Assembly (NCBI GenBank): GCA_027592105.1
Contig: JAQCLA010000161.1
Span: 1 to 5,804, forward strand
Length of the DNA stretch: 5,804 nucleotides
From: Pseudomonadota bacterium
GTDB lineage: Bacteria; Pseudomonadota; Alphaproteobacteria; Rhodobacterales; Rhodobacteraceae
Direction of reading: 5' to 3'
Shown: positions 1 through 5,804 of the stretch, one piece after another
Layout: the number at the start of each line of letters is the position of its first letter
Position numbering within the stretch: position 1 is the first letter of the stretch
Notes under the pieces: model-generated
The model's input: only the letters and a program-made list of their open reading frames with translations
Told to the model about the DNA's origin: nothing
Databases searched by the model: none
Translations under genes and position numbers: made by a program

Positions 1-1
1 C

Positions 2-2032
2 CCCCGTGTGCCGCTGCTTGAACGGGTGCGGTTTGCATCGATCTCGGCGGGCAATCTCGATGAATTCTATACCGTGCGCGTCGCGGGCCTGCGCGGTTTG
101 GCGCAGGAGGGCAACCTGACCCCCGCCGCCGACGGACGCACGCCTGCGATGCAGCTGAAACTGATCAACGCCGATGCGCGCCGGCTGATGCAGCATCAGC
201 AAGCGGCGTGGAACGCCCTCAAATCCGAGATGGAGGCCGAGGGGCTGAGCGTGGTGACCGCAGCCAAACTCACGACCCGCGACAAAGCCGCCTTGGCCGA
301 CATTTTCATGGCCCGCGTCTTTCCAGTTTTGTCGCCCTTGGCGATCGACCCGGCCCATCCCTTCCCCTTCATTCCCAATGAAGGCATCGCCTTGGCGTTG
401 CAGTTGACCCGCGACCGCGATGGCCGACGCTTGCAAGCGCTGCTGCCCATTCCCGGCCAAATCGACCGCTTCATCACCCTGCCCGCCGCCGACGGCAAAG
501 CGCGCTTTTTGCCCTTGGAAGAGCTATTGCGCCTGCATATCGGCGCGCTTTTCCCCGGCTATACGCTCAGCGGCTCATGCCTGTTCCGCGTCTTGCGCGA
601 CAGCGATCTGGAACTTGAGGAAGAAGCCGAAGATCTGGTGCGCGAGTTCGAGACCGCCCTCAAACGCCGCCGCCGTGGCGAGGTTGTGCGCCTCCAGATC
701 AGCGCGGGCGCACCCGAAGACCTGAAAGCCGAGATCATCGATCAACTCGATGTCAGCCCCGAAGAGGTGGTCGAGGTACGCGGCATGATCGGCCTTGTGC
801 GGCTCAAGGAACTGGTGATCGACACCCGCCCCGACCTGCTTTGGCCGAACTTCGCGCCCCGCGTGCCGGAACGCGTGCAAGATCACGAAGGTGATATGTT
901 CGCCGCGATCCGGCAAAAGGACATGCTGCTGCACCATCCCTATGAGACCTTCGACATGGTGATCCGCTTCCTGAGCCAGGCCGCGCGCGATCCCAATGTG
1001 GTGGCGATCAAACAGACTCTCTACCGCACATCATACGAATCCCCGATCGTCGATGCGCTCTGCGAGGCCGCCGAGAACGGCAAATCCGTGACCGCGCTGG
1101 TCGAACTCAAGGCGCGCTTCGACGAGGCCGCCAATATCCGCCAATCGCGCAAGCTGGAACGGTCCGGCGCGCATGTGATCTATGGGTTCATCAACTACAA
1201 AACCCATGCCAAGATCAGCACGGTGGTGCGCCGCGAAGGCGACAGATTGGTCACCTATACCCATTTCGGCACCGGCAATTACCACCCCATCACGGCGCGC
1301 ATTTACACCGATCTGTCGCTGTTTACCTGTGACGACGCGCTGGGGCGTGATGCGACCAAAGTGTTCAACTATGTCGGCGGCTATGCCGAGCCCGAAGGTC
1401 TTGAGAACCTGCGCATCGCGCCGCTCAGCATGAAATCCACGATCCTCGAAAGCATCGCAAACGAGATCGCGCATGCCAAAGCGGGGCGGCCCGCGATGAT
1501 CTGGGTCAAGCTCAACAGCCTGATCGAACCCGATGTGATCGACGCGCTTTATGCCGCCTCTTGCGCGGGGGTGAAGATCGACCTGGTGATCCGTGGCATT
1601 TGCGGCCTGCGCCCCGGCGTGAAGGGGTTGAGCGAGAATATTCGCGTGAAATCCATTGTCGGGCGTTTCTTGGAACATTCCCGGATCATGTGTTTCGGCG
1701 ATGGCCATGGGCTGCCGTCGAAAAAGGCGCGGGTCTATATCTCGTCTGCCGACTGGATGGGCCGCAACCTCAGCCGCCGTGTGGAAACGCTGGTCGAATG
1801 TCGCAACCCCACGGTCAAGGCACAGATCGTCAGCCAGATCATGGCCGCCAATCTGGCCGATGTGGCGCAATCTTGGGTCTTGCAGCCCGATGGCAGCTTT
1901 TTGCGCCCCGACCTGTCCGAGACGGCCAACCCTTTCTCTTGCCACCGCTTCTTCATGGAGAACCCCTCGCTTTCCGGGCGGGGTTCGGCTGGGGCCAAAG
2001 ATGTGCCTGAGTTGACGCATAGTCACGACTGA
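2..2032 (+). CDS. ppk: Polyphosphate kinase 1 (PPK1), 5'-truncated by the window edge
   Basis: Reversibly transfers the terminal phosphate of ATP onto inorganic polyphosphate. The frame is open to the left edge, and the GTG at 8 is an internal Val in the conserved PLLERVRF...NLDEF segment, not a start. Numbering from that GTG as residue 1, the two catalytic histidines are His400 (in KTHAK) and His557 (in FLEHSR). Their 157-residue spacing equals that of E. coli His435/His592, an offset of 35. Arg340 (LYR) and Arg370 (KARFDE) then match E. coli Arg375 and Arg405. By this alignment the N-terminal domain is partial, the middle domain runs to about 286, C1 is about 287-467 and C2 about 468-650. 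At least 35 residues are missing at the N-terminus. The tail ([19 protein letters not shown], then a short hydrophilic end) resembles Rhodobacterales PPKs from memory. ppx follows after 56 nt on the same strand, so co-transcription is likely. No active-site residue I checked is missing, so the enzyme should be functional if its 5' end is intact. Confidence 0.96.
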   Translation, partial: PRVPLLERVRFASISAGNLDEFYTVRVAGLRGLAQEGNLTPAADGRTPAMQLKLINADARRLMQHQQAAWNALKSEMEAEGLSVVTAAKLTTRDKAALADIFMARVFPVLSPLAIDPAHPFPFIPNEGIALALQLTRDRDGRRLQALLPIPGQIDRFITLPAADGKARFLPLEELLRLHIGALFPGYTLSGSCLFRVLRDSDLELEEEAEDLVREFETALKRRRRGEVVRLQISAGAPEDLKAEIIDQLDVSPEEVVEVRGMIGLVRLKELVIDTRPDLLWPNFAPRVPERVQDHEGDMFAAIRQKDMLLHHPYETFDMVIRFLSQAARDPNVVAIKQTLYRTSYESPIVDALCEAAENGKSVTALVELKARFDEAANIRQSRKLERSGAHVIYGFINYKTHAKISTVVRREGDRLVTYTHFGTGNYHPITARIYTDLSLFTCDDALGRDATKVFNYVGGYAEPEGLENLRIAPLSMKSTILESIANEIAHAKAGRPAMIWVKLNSLIEPDVIDALYAASCAGVKIDLVIRGICGLRPGVKGLSENIRVKSIVGRFLEHSRIMCFGDGHGLPSKKARVYISSADWMGRNLSRRVETLVECRNPTVKAQIVSQIMAANLADVAQSWVLQPDGSFLRPDLSETANPFSCHRFFMENPSLSGRGSAGAKDVPELTHSHD

Positions 2033-2088
2033 CCCGCGACACCCCCGCGATTGACGCGCGCCCCCCGTCCGTTGCATCACTCATCCCC

Positions 2089-3657
2089 ATGAGCGGACGG
2101 CAAATGCGCGCAGAAGAGGCCGAAATTCACCCCGAATGGGGGCACTTTGGTGTGCCGCTTTTCGATGGCCCCGAGGCGCAATCACTGGCGCGCGTCGGCG
2201 TAATCGACATCGGCTCGAACTCGGTGCGGATGGTGATCTTCGACGGTGCCGCGCGCAGCCCTGCCTATTTCTTCAATGAAAAGATCCTTTGCGGGCTTGG
2301 AATGGGGTTTTCTGAGACCGGCCGCCTCAACCCCGAGGGGAAGGAACGCGCGCTGGCCGCACTGCGCCGCTTTGCGCGTCTGGCCGAGGCTGCCGAGGTC
2401 TCACCGCTATTGGCGGTGGCGACAGCGGCCGTGCGCGATGCGCAAGATGGCTTGGCCTTTCGCGAGCAGGTCAGGGCGGAAACAGGGCTTGCGATTCGCG
2501 TCATCGATGGTGCCGAGGAAGCACGGCTTTCCGCCCAAGGCGTGCTTTTGGGATGGCCGGGGGCGGCTGGGTTGATTTGCGATATCGGCGGCTCGTCGAT
2601 GGAATTGGCCGAATTGAAAGGCTCGGGCAAGGTTGGCCACCGCGCCACCTCGGATCTTGGGCCACTCAAGCTTTTGGGCATGAAGGTCGATAAAAAAGCC
2701 TTGCGCATCCATATCAAGGCCGAGGTCGCGACCCTTGCCACGGGCTTTCCAGAAGGCACCGAACGGCTGTTTTTGGTCGGCGGCTCATGGCGGGCGATCG
2801 CACGCATCGATATGGAGCGGCGCGGCTATCCACTGAAAGTGCTGCATGAATACCGCATGACACCGCGCGGCATCCTTGAGACGCTGAAATATATCGCAGA
2901 AACCGACATCAACGAGTTGCGCGCCCGCACAGGCACCAGCGCCGAGCGGATGCGCCTTGTGCCGATGGCAGCCGAAGTGCTGCGCGCACTGGTCAGAAAG
3001 CTGCAACCGCGCGAGATTGCGGTCTCCTCCTATGGGCTGCGCGAGGGGTTGCTTTACGAACAAATGTCCGAAGCGCTCAAGGCGCGCGACCCGCTGATCG
3101 AAGCGGCCCGCCATTCCGAGGCGCAGCTGTCGCGTATGCCCGGTTTTGGTCGCAAGCTCTATCATTTCGTCGAGCCGCTTTTCCCACGCGCCAAGCATGA
3201 CAAAAAGCGCCTGATCCGCGCGGCCTGTTTGCTGCATGATGTCAGTTGGCGCGCCCATCCCGATTACAGGGCCGAGGTGTGTTTCGACAACGCCACCCGC
3301 GCAAATCTGGGCGGCATGACCCATGCGGAGCGCGTCTATCTGGGCCTTGCGCTTTTGCATCGGTACAAATCCAGCCGCGTAGGCACAGGGTTTAACGCAG
3401 AATTGCTAGCACTTTTGCCCGAAGACCAAGTGCGCGAGGCCGAGATCCTTGGCCGGGCCATGCGCTTTGGGGCGATGTTCGCGGTGGCCAACTTGGCCGA
3501 TCATGGCGCGCTGAGCTTTCGGCCCAAACGGCGCGAATTGATCTTGGAACTTCATACGGATGCCGCCCGCGATCTGTTTGGAGAAGTGGCCTTGGCCCGC
3601 TTCAACGCTTTGGCCGCCGCGATGGAGGTCGCACCCATCATCGCCAAGACGCGCTGA
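2089..3657 (+). CDS. ppx: Exopolyphosphatase, Ppx/GppA family with C-terminal HD-like domain
   Basis: Predicted to release orthophosphate from polyphosphate chain ends; some family members also hydrolyse pppGpp to ppGpp. It has 522 residues, close to the 513 of E. coli PPX. The actin-like ASKHA fold shows the phosphate-1 loop at about 38-50 (VIDIGSNSVRMV), the catalytic-glutamate region GAEEARL at about 141-147, the phosphate-2 loop DIGGSSMEL at about 165-173, and a LVGGSWRAIARI motif further on. The C-terminal half carries LLHDVSW with His383-Asp384, typical of the HD-like domain of long PPX proteins. The start is uncertain: ATG 2089 has no clear Shine-Dalgarno, and ATG 2104 has only a weak GGA-type one. 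The EWGHFGVPLF segment before the phosphate loop resembles Rhodobacterales homologues, so a start well downstream is unlikely. The location directly after ppk fits a polyphosphate turnover pair. A GppA-like role cannot be excluded from sequence alone. Confidence 0.93.
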   Translation: MSGRQMRAEEAEIHPEWGHFGVPLFDGPEAQSLARVGVIDIGSNSVRMVIFDGAARSPAYFFNEKILCGLGMGFSETGRLNPEGKERALAALRRFARLAEAAEVSPLLAVATAAVRDAQDGLAFREQVRAETGLAIRVIDGAEEARLSAQGVLLGWPGAAGLICDIGGSSMELAELKGSGKVGHRATSDLGPLKLLGMKVDKKALRIHIKAEVATLATGFPEGTERLFLVGGSWRAIARIDMERRGYPLKVLHEYRMTPRGILETLKYIAETDINELRARTGTSAERMRLVPMAAEVLRALVRKLQPREIAVSSYGLREGLLYEQMSEALKARDPLIEAARHSEAQLSRMPGFGRKLYHFVEPLFPRAKHDKKRLIRAACLLHDVSWRAHPDYRAEVCFDNATRANLGGMTHAERVYLGLALLHRYKSSRVGTGFNAELLALLPEDQVREAEILGRAMRFGAMFAVANLADHGALSFRPKRRELILELHTDAARDLFGEVALARFNALAAAMEVAPIIAKTR

Positions 3658-3735
3658 CTCGGGCCAGCGCGCTTGTGAGGCGATTTTCTTTGGCGTATGC
3701 CTCGCGCGTCGACATTTGCCAGAAAGATCACGCCC

Positions 3736-5082
3736 ATGCGCCTTAGTCGTTATTTCCTGCCCGTGCTCAAGGAAACCCCCTCCGAGGCGCAGATCGTCAG
3801 CCACCGGCTGATGCTGCGCGCGGGGCTGATCAAGCAGGCCAGCGCGGGCATCTATTCTTGGTTGCCCTTGGGCTACAAGGTCTTGAAAAAGATCGAGGAT
3901 ATCGTGCACCAAGAACAGGCGAAGGCAGGCCATCTGCCGATGCTGATGCCCACGATCCAGTCGGCCGATTTGTGGCGCGAAAGCGGGCGCTATGACGCTT
4001 ACGGCGCCGAGATGCTGCGCATCACCGACCGGCATGAGCGCGACATGCTGTTCACCCCCACCGCCGAGGAATTGATCACCGACATCTTCCGCGCGCATGT
4101 GAACAGCTACAAGGATCTGCCGCTGACGATGTATCAGATCCAGTGGAAATTCCGCGACGAGATCCGCCCGCGTTTTGGCGTGATGCGGGGCCGTGAATTC
4201 TACATGAAAGACGGCTATAACTTTGATTTGACGAAAGAAGATGCGCTGCACGCTTACAACCGTCATCTGGTCAGCTACCTGCGGACCTATGAGCGGATGG
4301 GGCTTCAGGCGATCCCGATGCGCGCTGATAGCGGGCCGATTGGTGGCGATGATACGCATGAGTTTTTGGTGCTTGCCGAAACGGGCGAGAGCGAGGTGTT
4401 CTACGACAGCGAGATCACCGATCTGCGCTTTGGGGATCGGGCGATCGACTATGATGATCGGGCGCAGTGCCAGTCTGTCCTAGAAGAGTTTACATCACGT
4501 TATGCGCGCACCGACGAGACCCATGACGCCTCTATTTTCGCACAAATTCCCGTGGAACGTCAACGCGTTGCGCGCGGGATTGAGGTGGGACAGATCTTTT
4601 ATTTCGGGACGAAATACTCCGAGGCGATGGGCGCGCTGGTCGATGATGGGCAAGGGGGCCGTGTGCCGGTGCATATGGGCAGCCATGGGATTGGCGTAAG
4701 CCGTCTGGTGGGCGCGATCATCGAGGCGTCGCATGATGACAATGGCATCATCTGGCCCGAGGGTGTGACGCCCTTCCACGTCGGGATCGTGAACCTCAAG
4801 CAAGGGGATGCAAGCTGTGACGCGGCCTGTAACGATCTTTATAAAGCCTTCGTTTCCAACGGGTTGGAGCCGCTTTACGACGACCGCACGGAACGCGCCG
4901 GGGCCAAGTTTGCGACCATGGATCTGATCGGCCTGCCCTGGCGGATCACGGTCGGCCCGCGCGGGCTGGCGGGTGGCACAGTCGAGCTGACCTGCCGCCG
5001 CACGGGCGAAAGCGAAGAGCTGTCGCTGGAGGCCGTGGTGGCCCGCGTGGTGGAGATTTACGCGCCCCATATGGGGGCATGA
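3736..5082 (+). CDS. proS: Prolyl-tRNA synthetase, short type without editing insertion
   Basis: Cytosolic class II aminoacyl-tRNA synthetase that charges tRNA-Pro with proline using ATP. It has 448 residues from ATG 3736. The frame extends up to an ATG at 3697, but alphaproteobacterial ProRS begins [19 protein letters not shown], so the 13 extra codons are probably not translated. The proline-site loop TPTAEE lies at 107-112, with Thr109 and Glu111 at the same numbers as in E. coli. Motif 2 is at 139-160 ([20 protein letters not shown], Arg140). [15 protein letters not shown] lies at 196-210. Motif 3 is [10 protein letters not shown] at 315-324. The anticodon-binding domain runs from about 348 to the end ([16 protein letters not shown]). 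Only about 100 residues separate SGPIGG from motif 3, so the roughly 180-residue editing domain of E. coli-type ProRS (about 570 aa) is absent. Proofreading of Ala-tRNA-Pro would need a separate protein such as YbaK/ProX. It lies 78 nt after ppx on the same strand; shared transcription is possible but not shown. Confidence 0.96.
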   Translation: MRLSRYFLPVLKETPSEAQIVSHRLMLRAGLIKQASAGIYSWLPLGYKVLKKIEDIVHQEQAKAGHLPMLMPTIQSADLWRESGRYDAYGAEMLRITDRHERDMLFTPTAEELITDIFRAHVNSYKDLPLTMYQIQWKFRDEIRPRFGVMRGREFYMKDGYNFDLTKEDALHAYNRHLVSYLRTYERMGLQAIPMRADSGPIGGDDTHEFLVLAETGESEVFYDSEITDLRFGDRAIDYDDRAQCQSVLEEFTSRYARTDETHDASIFAQIPVERQRVARGIEVGQIFYFGTKYSEAMGALVDDGQGGRVPVHMGSHGIGVSRLVGAIIEASHDDNGIIWPEGVTPFHVGIVNLKQGDASCDAACNDLYKAFVSNGLEPLYDDRTERAGAKFATMDLIGLPWRITVGPRGLAGGTVELTCRRTGESEELSLEAVVARVVEIYAPHMGA

Positions 5083-5154
5083 ACGCGTAGGGTTCCCGTC
5101 ATGATCTTGTATCTACACGCAGCATAGAGACGATTTTAACCAATTCATCGGAAA

Positions 5155-5185
5155 CTGCCCCCCGTTCGCATGAAACGGGGGGCAG
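5155..5185. repeat. Perfect 12-bp inverted repeat abutting a start codon
   Basis: The left arm is CTGCCCCCCGTT (5155-5166) and the right arm AACGGGGGGCAG (5174-5185), separated by the 7-nt loop CGCATGA. The arms are perfectly complementary and the right arm ends at the base immediately before ATG 5186. The only purine-rich sequence that could serve as a ribosome binding site for that gene, the G6 run at 5177-5182, lies entirely in the stem. In RNA this would be a very stable hairpin hiding the site. As DNA it could be an operator for a homodimeric repressor. A terminator for proS is less likely, because no T-run follows on the + strand; on the - strand only a weak TTT follows. The repeat is directly visible; the function is inferred. 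Confidence 0.9.
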
Positions 5186-5569
5186 ATGACCAACACAGAG
5201 AAACCGCTCGGCACGCGCCAGCGGGAGCACCACTACTATATGGTCGGGGCGCTCCGACGTTTTGAATGGGACATGCACCAGCGCATCTGGCTGGACCAAC
5301 GCATCCCGCAAGACTGGCACGAGATCGCGACACGGCGCGAAAGCCCGAAGCTGCAGCTGACGCTGCGGCTGGATCAAGATGTGGTGCGCTGGCTCCGTTC
5401 AATGGGGCCGGGCTATCAGCCGCGCATGAACGATGTGCTGCGCGCCTTCATGCATGCCAAACTTGCAGGGCTCTTGCGCGGGGAAGAGACGATTGAGCCG
5501 TTTGGCGAGAACTGGCAAGCCAGCCAGCCGATGCCGGACTGGAGGGATATGGAGAAGCGACGGAAGTGA
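5186..5569 (+). CDS. Orphan BrnA-family antitoxin-like protein
   Basis: 127 residues. Positions 55-97 (KLQLTLRLDQDVVRWLRSMG, then GYQPRMNDVLRAFMHAKLAGLL) match the BrnA antitoxin pattern: a short beta strand, a helix with DxDVxxW-like spacing, G-x-GYQ-x-R-x-N, then the helix VLRAFM. This is the ribbon-helix-helix-like part that in BrnA binds DNA and dimerises. Residues 1-54 are unlike the usual short BrnA N-terminus: HHYYM, then an aromatic-rich segment with Trp28, Trp35 and Trp44 and the phrase RIPQDWHEIA. Residues 98-127 form a charged tail with Trp110 and Trp119. In canonical modules brnT lies directly upstream of brnA, but here the upstream neighbour is proS, 103 nt away, and no BrnT-like frame is present. 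I infer a stand-alone regulator descended from an antitoxin, perhaps autoregulated through the adjoining inverted repeat. Start ATG 5186 is chosen because the frame is coherent from there; no alternative has a better ribosome site. Coding is confident, function is not. Confidence 0.8.
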   Translation: MTNTEKPLGTRQREHHYYMVGALRRFEWDMHQRIWLDQRIPQDWHEIATRRESPKLQLTLRLDQDVVRWLRSMGPGYQPRMNDVLRAFMHAKLAGLLRGEETIEPFGENWQASQPMPDWRDMEKRRK

Positions 5570-5748
5570 GAGCAATTGAAAATTGAAGGTCAAGATGCAA
5601 ACAAACTCACAAAAATCTAGGGACGAAAGAAAACCGATACATGCAACATTCGAGCGCGGCGCGAGATGGAACAAAGACCAAGAAAAACTTTGATTAGAAC
5701 TTCCAGCCATTTAGGAGCATGAAGCCATCAAGATTGAGCCTCCCCATC
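5570..5748. other. AT-rich intergenic stretch without a convincing gene
   Basis: GC is about 44% over 5581-5750 by my count, well below the coding DNA on its left. It begins with a tandem duplication of the heptamer AATTGAA (5574-5580 and 5581-5587). The next part, about 5590-5640, is A-rich on the + strand, followed by a short GC-rich island (5650-5664). I see no tRNA, strong terminator hairpin or clear promoter. The only coding possibility is the 32-codon ORF at 5595-5693. The stretch could be old horizontally acquired DNA, or the remains of an intergenic region next to a mobile element. Confidence 0.6.
5595..5693 (+). CDS. Possible small ORF, 32 residues, unrecognised
   Basis: ATG 5595 is preceded by GAAGG (5585-5589) at a 5-nt spacing, which is a plausible Shine-Dalgarno, and the frame closes with TGA at 5691-5693. 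The product would be a highly charged, hydrophilic 32-mer beginning MQTNSQKSRDERK and ending RWNKDQEKL. It has no membrane segment or signal peptide. It starts 25 nt after the stop of the BrnA-like gene and could in principle be translated from the same mRNA. I recognise no family. A frame this short can easily arise by chance, and the host codon bias is not evident, so this is only a candidate. Confidence 0.15.
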   Translation: MQTNSQKSRDERKPIHATFERGARWNKDQEKL

Positions 5749-5804
5749 TGAATTGGTCCACCGTTATGTTTAGGAGACGGAGGACAAGGAATGGCGAACA
5801 AGCG
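5749..5804 (+). mobile_element. Probable left end of an IS3-family insertion sequence (cut by the window edge)
   Basis: The 5'-TGAATTGGTCCACC start at 5749 fits the TG...CA rule of IS3-family termini. It stands 42 nt before a well-placed start codon with leader GGAGACGGAGGACAAGGA. Leader and first codons together resemble OrfA leaders of IS3-family (IS407/IS51-like) elements common in Rhodobacterales; this is recalled, not searched. The right end and any target duplication lie outside the window, so the exact boundary is inferred. The abrupt change from the featureless AT-rich sequence before it supports a junction near here. Confidence 0.5.
5791..5804 (+). CDS. Start of probable IS3-family transposase OrfA (3'-truncated by the window edge)
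   Basis: Only M-A-N-K-R is visible (the last codon is CG-N, always Arg). A strong Shine-Dalgarno GGAGG at 5779-5783, spaced 7 nt from the ATG, makes a real start very likely. In IS3 elements OrfA is a small helix-turn-helix protein that joins OrfB (DDE integrase) by programmed frameshift. I recall OrfA proteins of this group beginning MANKRHKPEEIV. Five residues cannot prove identity, so the gene start is more certain than the product. Confidence 0.5.

Noticed and set aside
1031..2080. Long 349-codon open frame on the - strand opposite ppk
   Set aside because: It lies antisense to strongly conserved PPK1 coding sequence with both catalytic histidines. The antisense translation is His/Arg/Gly-rich with no recognisable domain, as expected for a mirror frame in GC-rich DNA.
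3673..3701. Promoter-like TTGTGA, 17-nt spacer, TATGCC upstream of proS
   Set aside because: Only 4/6 and 3/6 matches to sigma-70 consensus; the spacing is right but such matches occur by chance.
3668..3708. Imperfect hairpin between ppx and proS (CGCGC/GCGCG outer stem, GAGGC/GCCTC inner stem with a 4-nt bulge)
   Set aside because: The bulge and the long 17-nt loop make it weak, and no T-run follows; not good enough for a terminator call.
3406..4359. 317-codon - strand open frame spanning the ppx end and the proS start
   Set aside because: It crosses two well-supported genes and their intergenic gap, and shows no family motif; a compositional shadow.
5065..5076. Palindrome CCCCATATGGGG at the 3' end of proS
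   Set aside because: It encodes the conserved-frame end of the protein, has no loop and no T-run; likely coincidental.
5170..5265. Out-of-frame ATG in the hairpin loop opening a 31-codon frame over the start of the BrnA-like gene
   Set aside because: It has no ribosome binding site and its product has no recognisable feature. Possible as a decoy start but unsupported.
5399..5710. 103-codon - strand open frame over the BrnA-like gene end and the AT-rich stretch
   Set aside because: More than half overlaps the BrnA-like frame, which has family motifs. The rest is a low-complexity Leu/Ser/Phe-rich reading with no recognisable domain.
5719..5751. ATG after AGGAG giving MKPSRLSLPI and then a stop at the presumed IS end, as if a gene start had been interrupted
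   Set aside because: AGGAG is only 1 nt from the ATG, too close to work well, and ten codons are too few to identify a gene.
1..5804. CRISPR arrays, tRNA or rRNA genes, riboswitches
   Set aside because: No regularly spaced direct repeats and no cloverleaf or rRNA-like sequence were seen. The non-coding gaps are short and only the hairpin at 5155-5185 stands out.

Overview
The window looks like core chromosome of an alphaproteobacterium, most likely of the Rhodobacterales (Roseobacter/Rhodobacter group). The reasons are a GC-rich composition (roughly 60% or more by eye), ProRS of the short alphaproteobacterial type beginning MRLSRYFLP, and a C-terminal tail on polyphosphate kinase that resembles Rhodobacterales homologues. 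I cannot name a genus. All credible genes lie on the + strand.

Layout: (1) 2-2032, polyphosphate kinase ppk, cut at its 5' end by the window edge. (2) 2089-3657, a Ppx/GppA-type exopolyphosphatase (ppx), 56 nt downstream, so synthesis and breakdown of polyphosphate are encoded side by side. (3) 3736-5082, prolyl-tRNA synthetase (proS) of the short class that lacks the editing insertion. Its true start is 13 codons inside the longest open frame. (4) 5186-5569, a 127-residue BrnA-family antitoxin-like protein with no BrnT toxin gene beside it upstream. A perfect 12-bp inverted repeat (5155-5185) ends at the base just before its start codon. (5) 5570-5748, an AT-rich stretch (about 44% GC) with no convincing gene, only a possible 32-codon ORF. 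(6) From about 5749 to the window end, what looks like the left end of an IS3-family insertion sequence, with the first codons of its OrfA (MANKR) behind a good Shine-Dalgarno.

ppk, ppx and proS are housekeeping genes and look intact apart from the edge truncation. The less ordinary part is the right-hand 700 bases: the orphan antitoxin-like gene with its hairpin-occluded start, the composition drop, and the mobile-element boundary. I see no clearly new multi-gene system. The best candidate for something undescribed is the self-contained unit of hairpin plus orphan BrnA-like protein.
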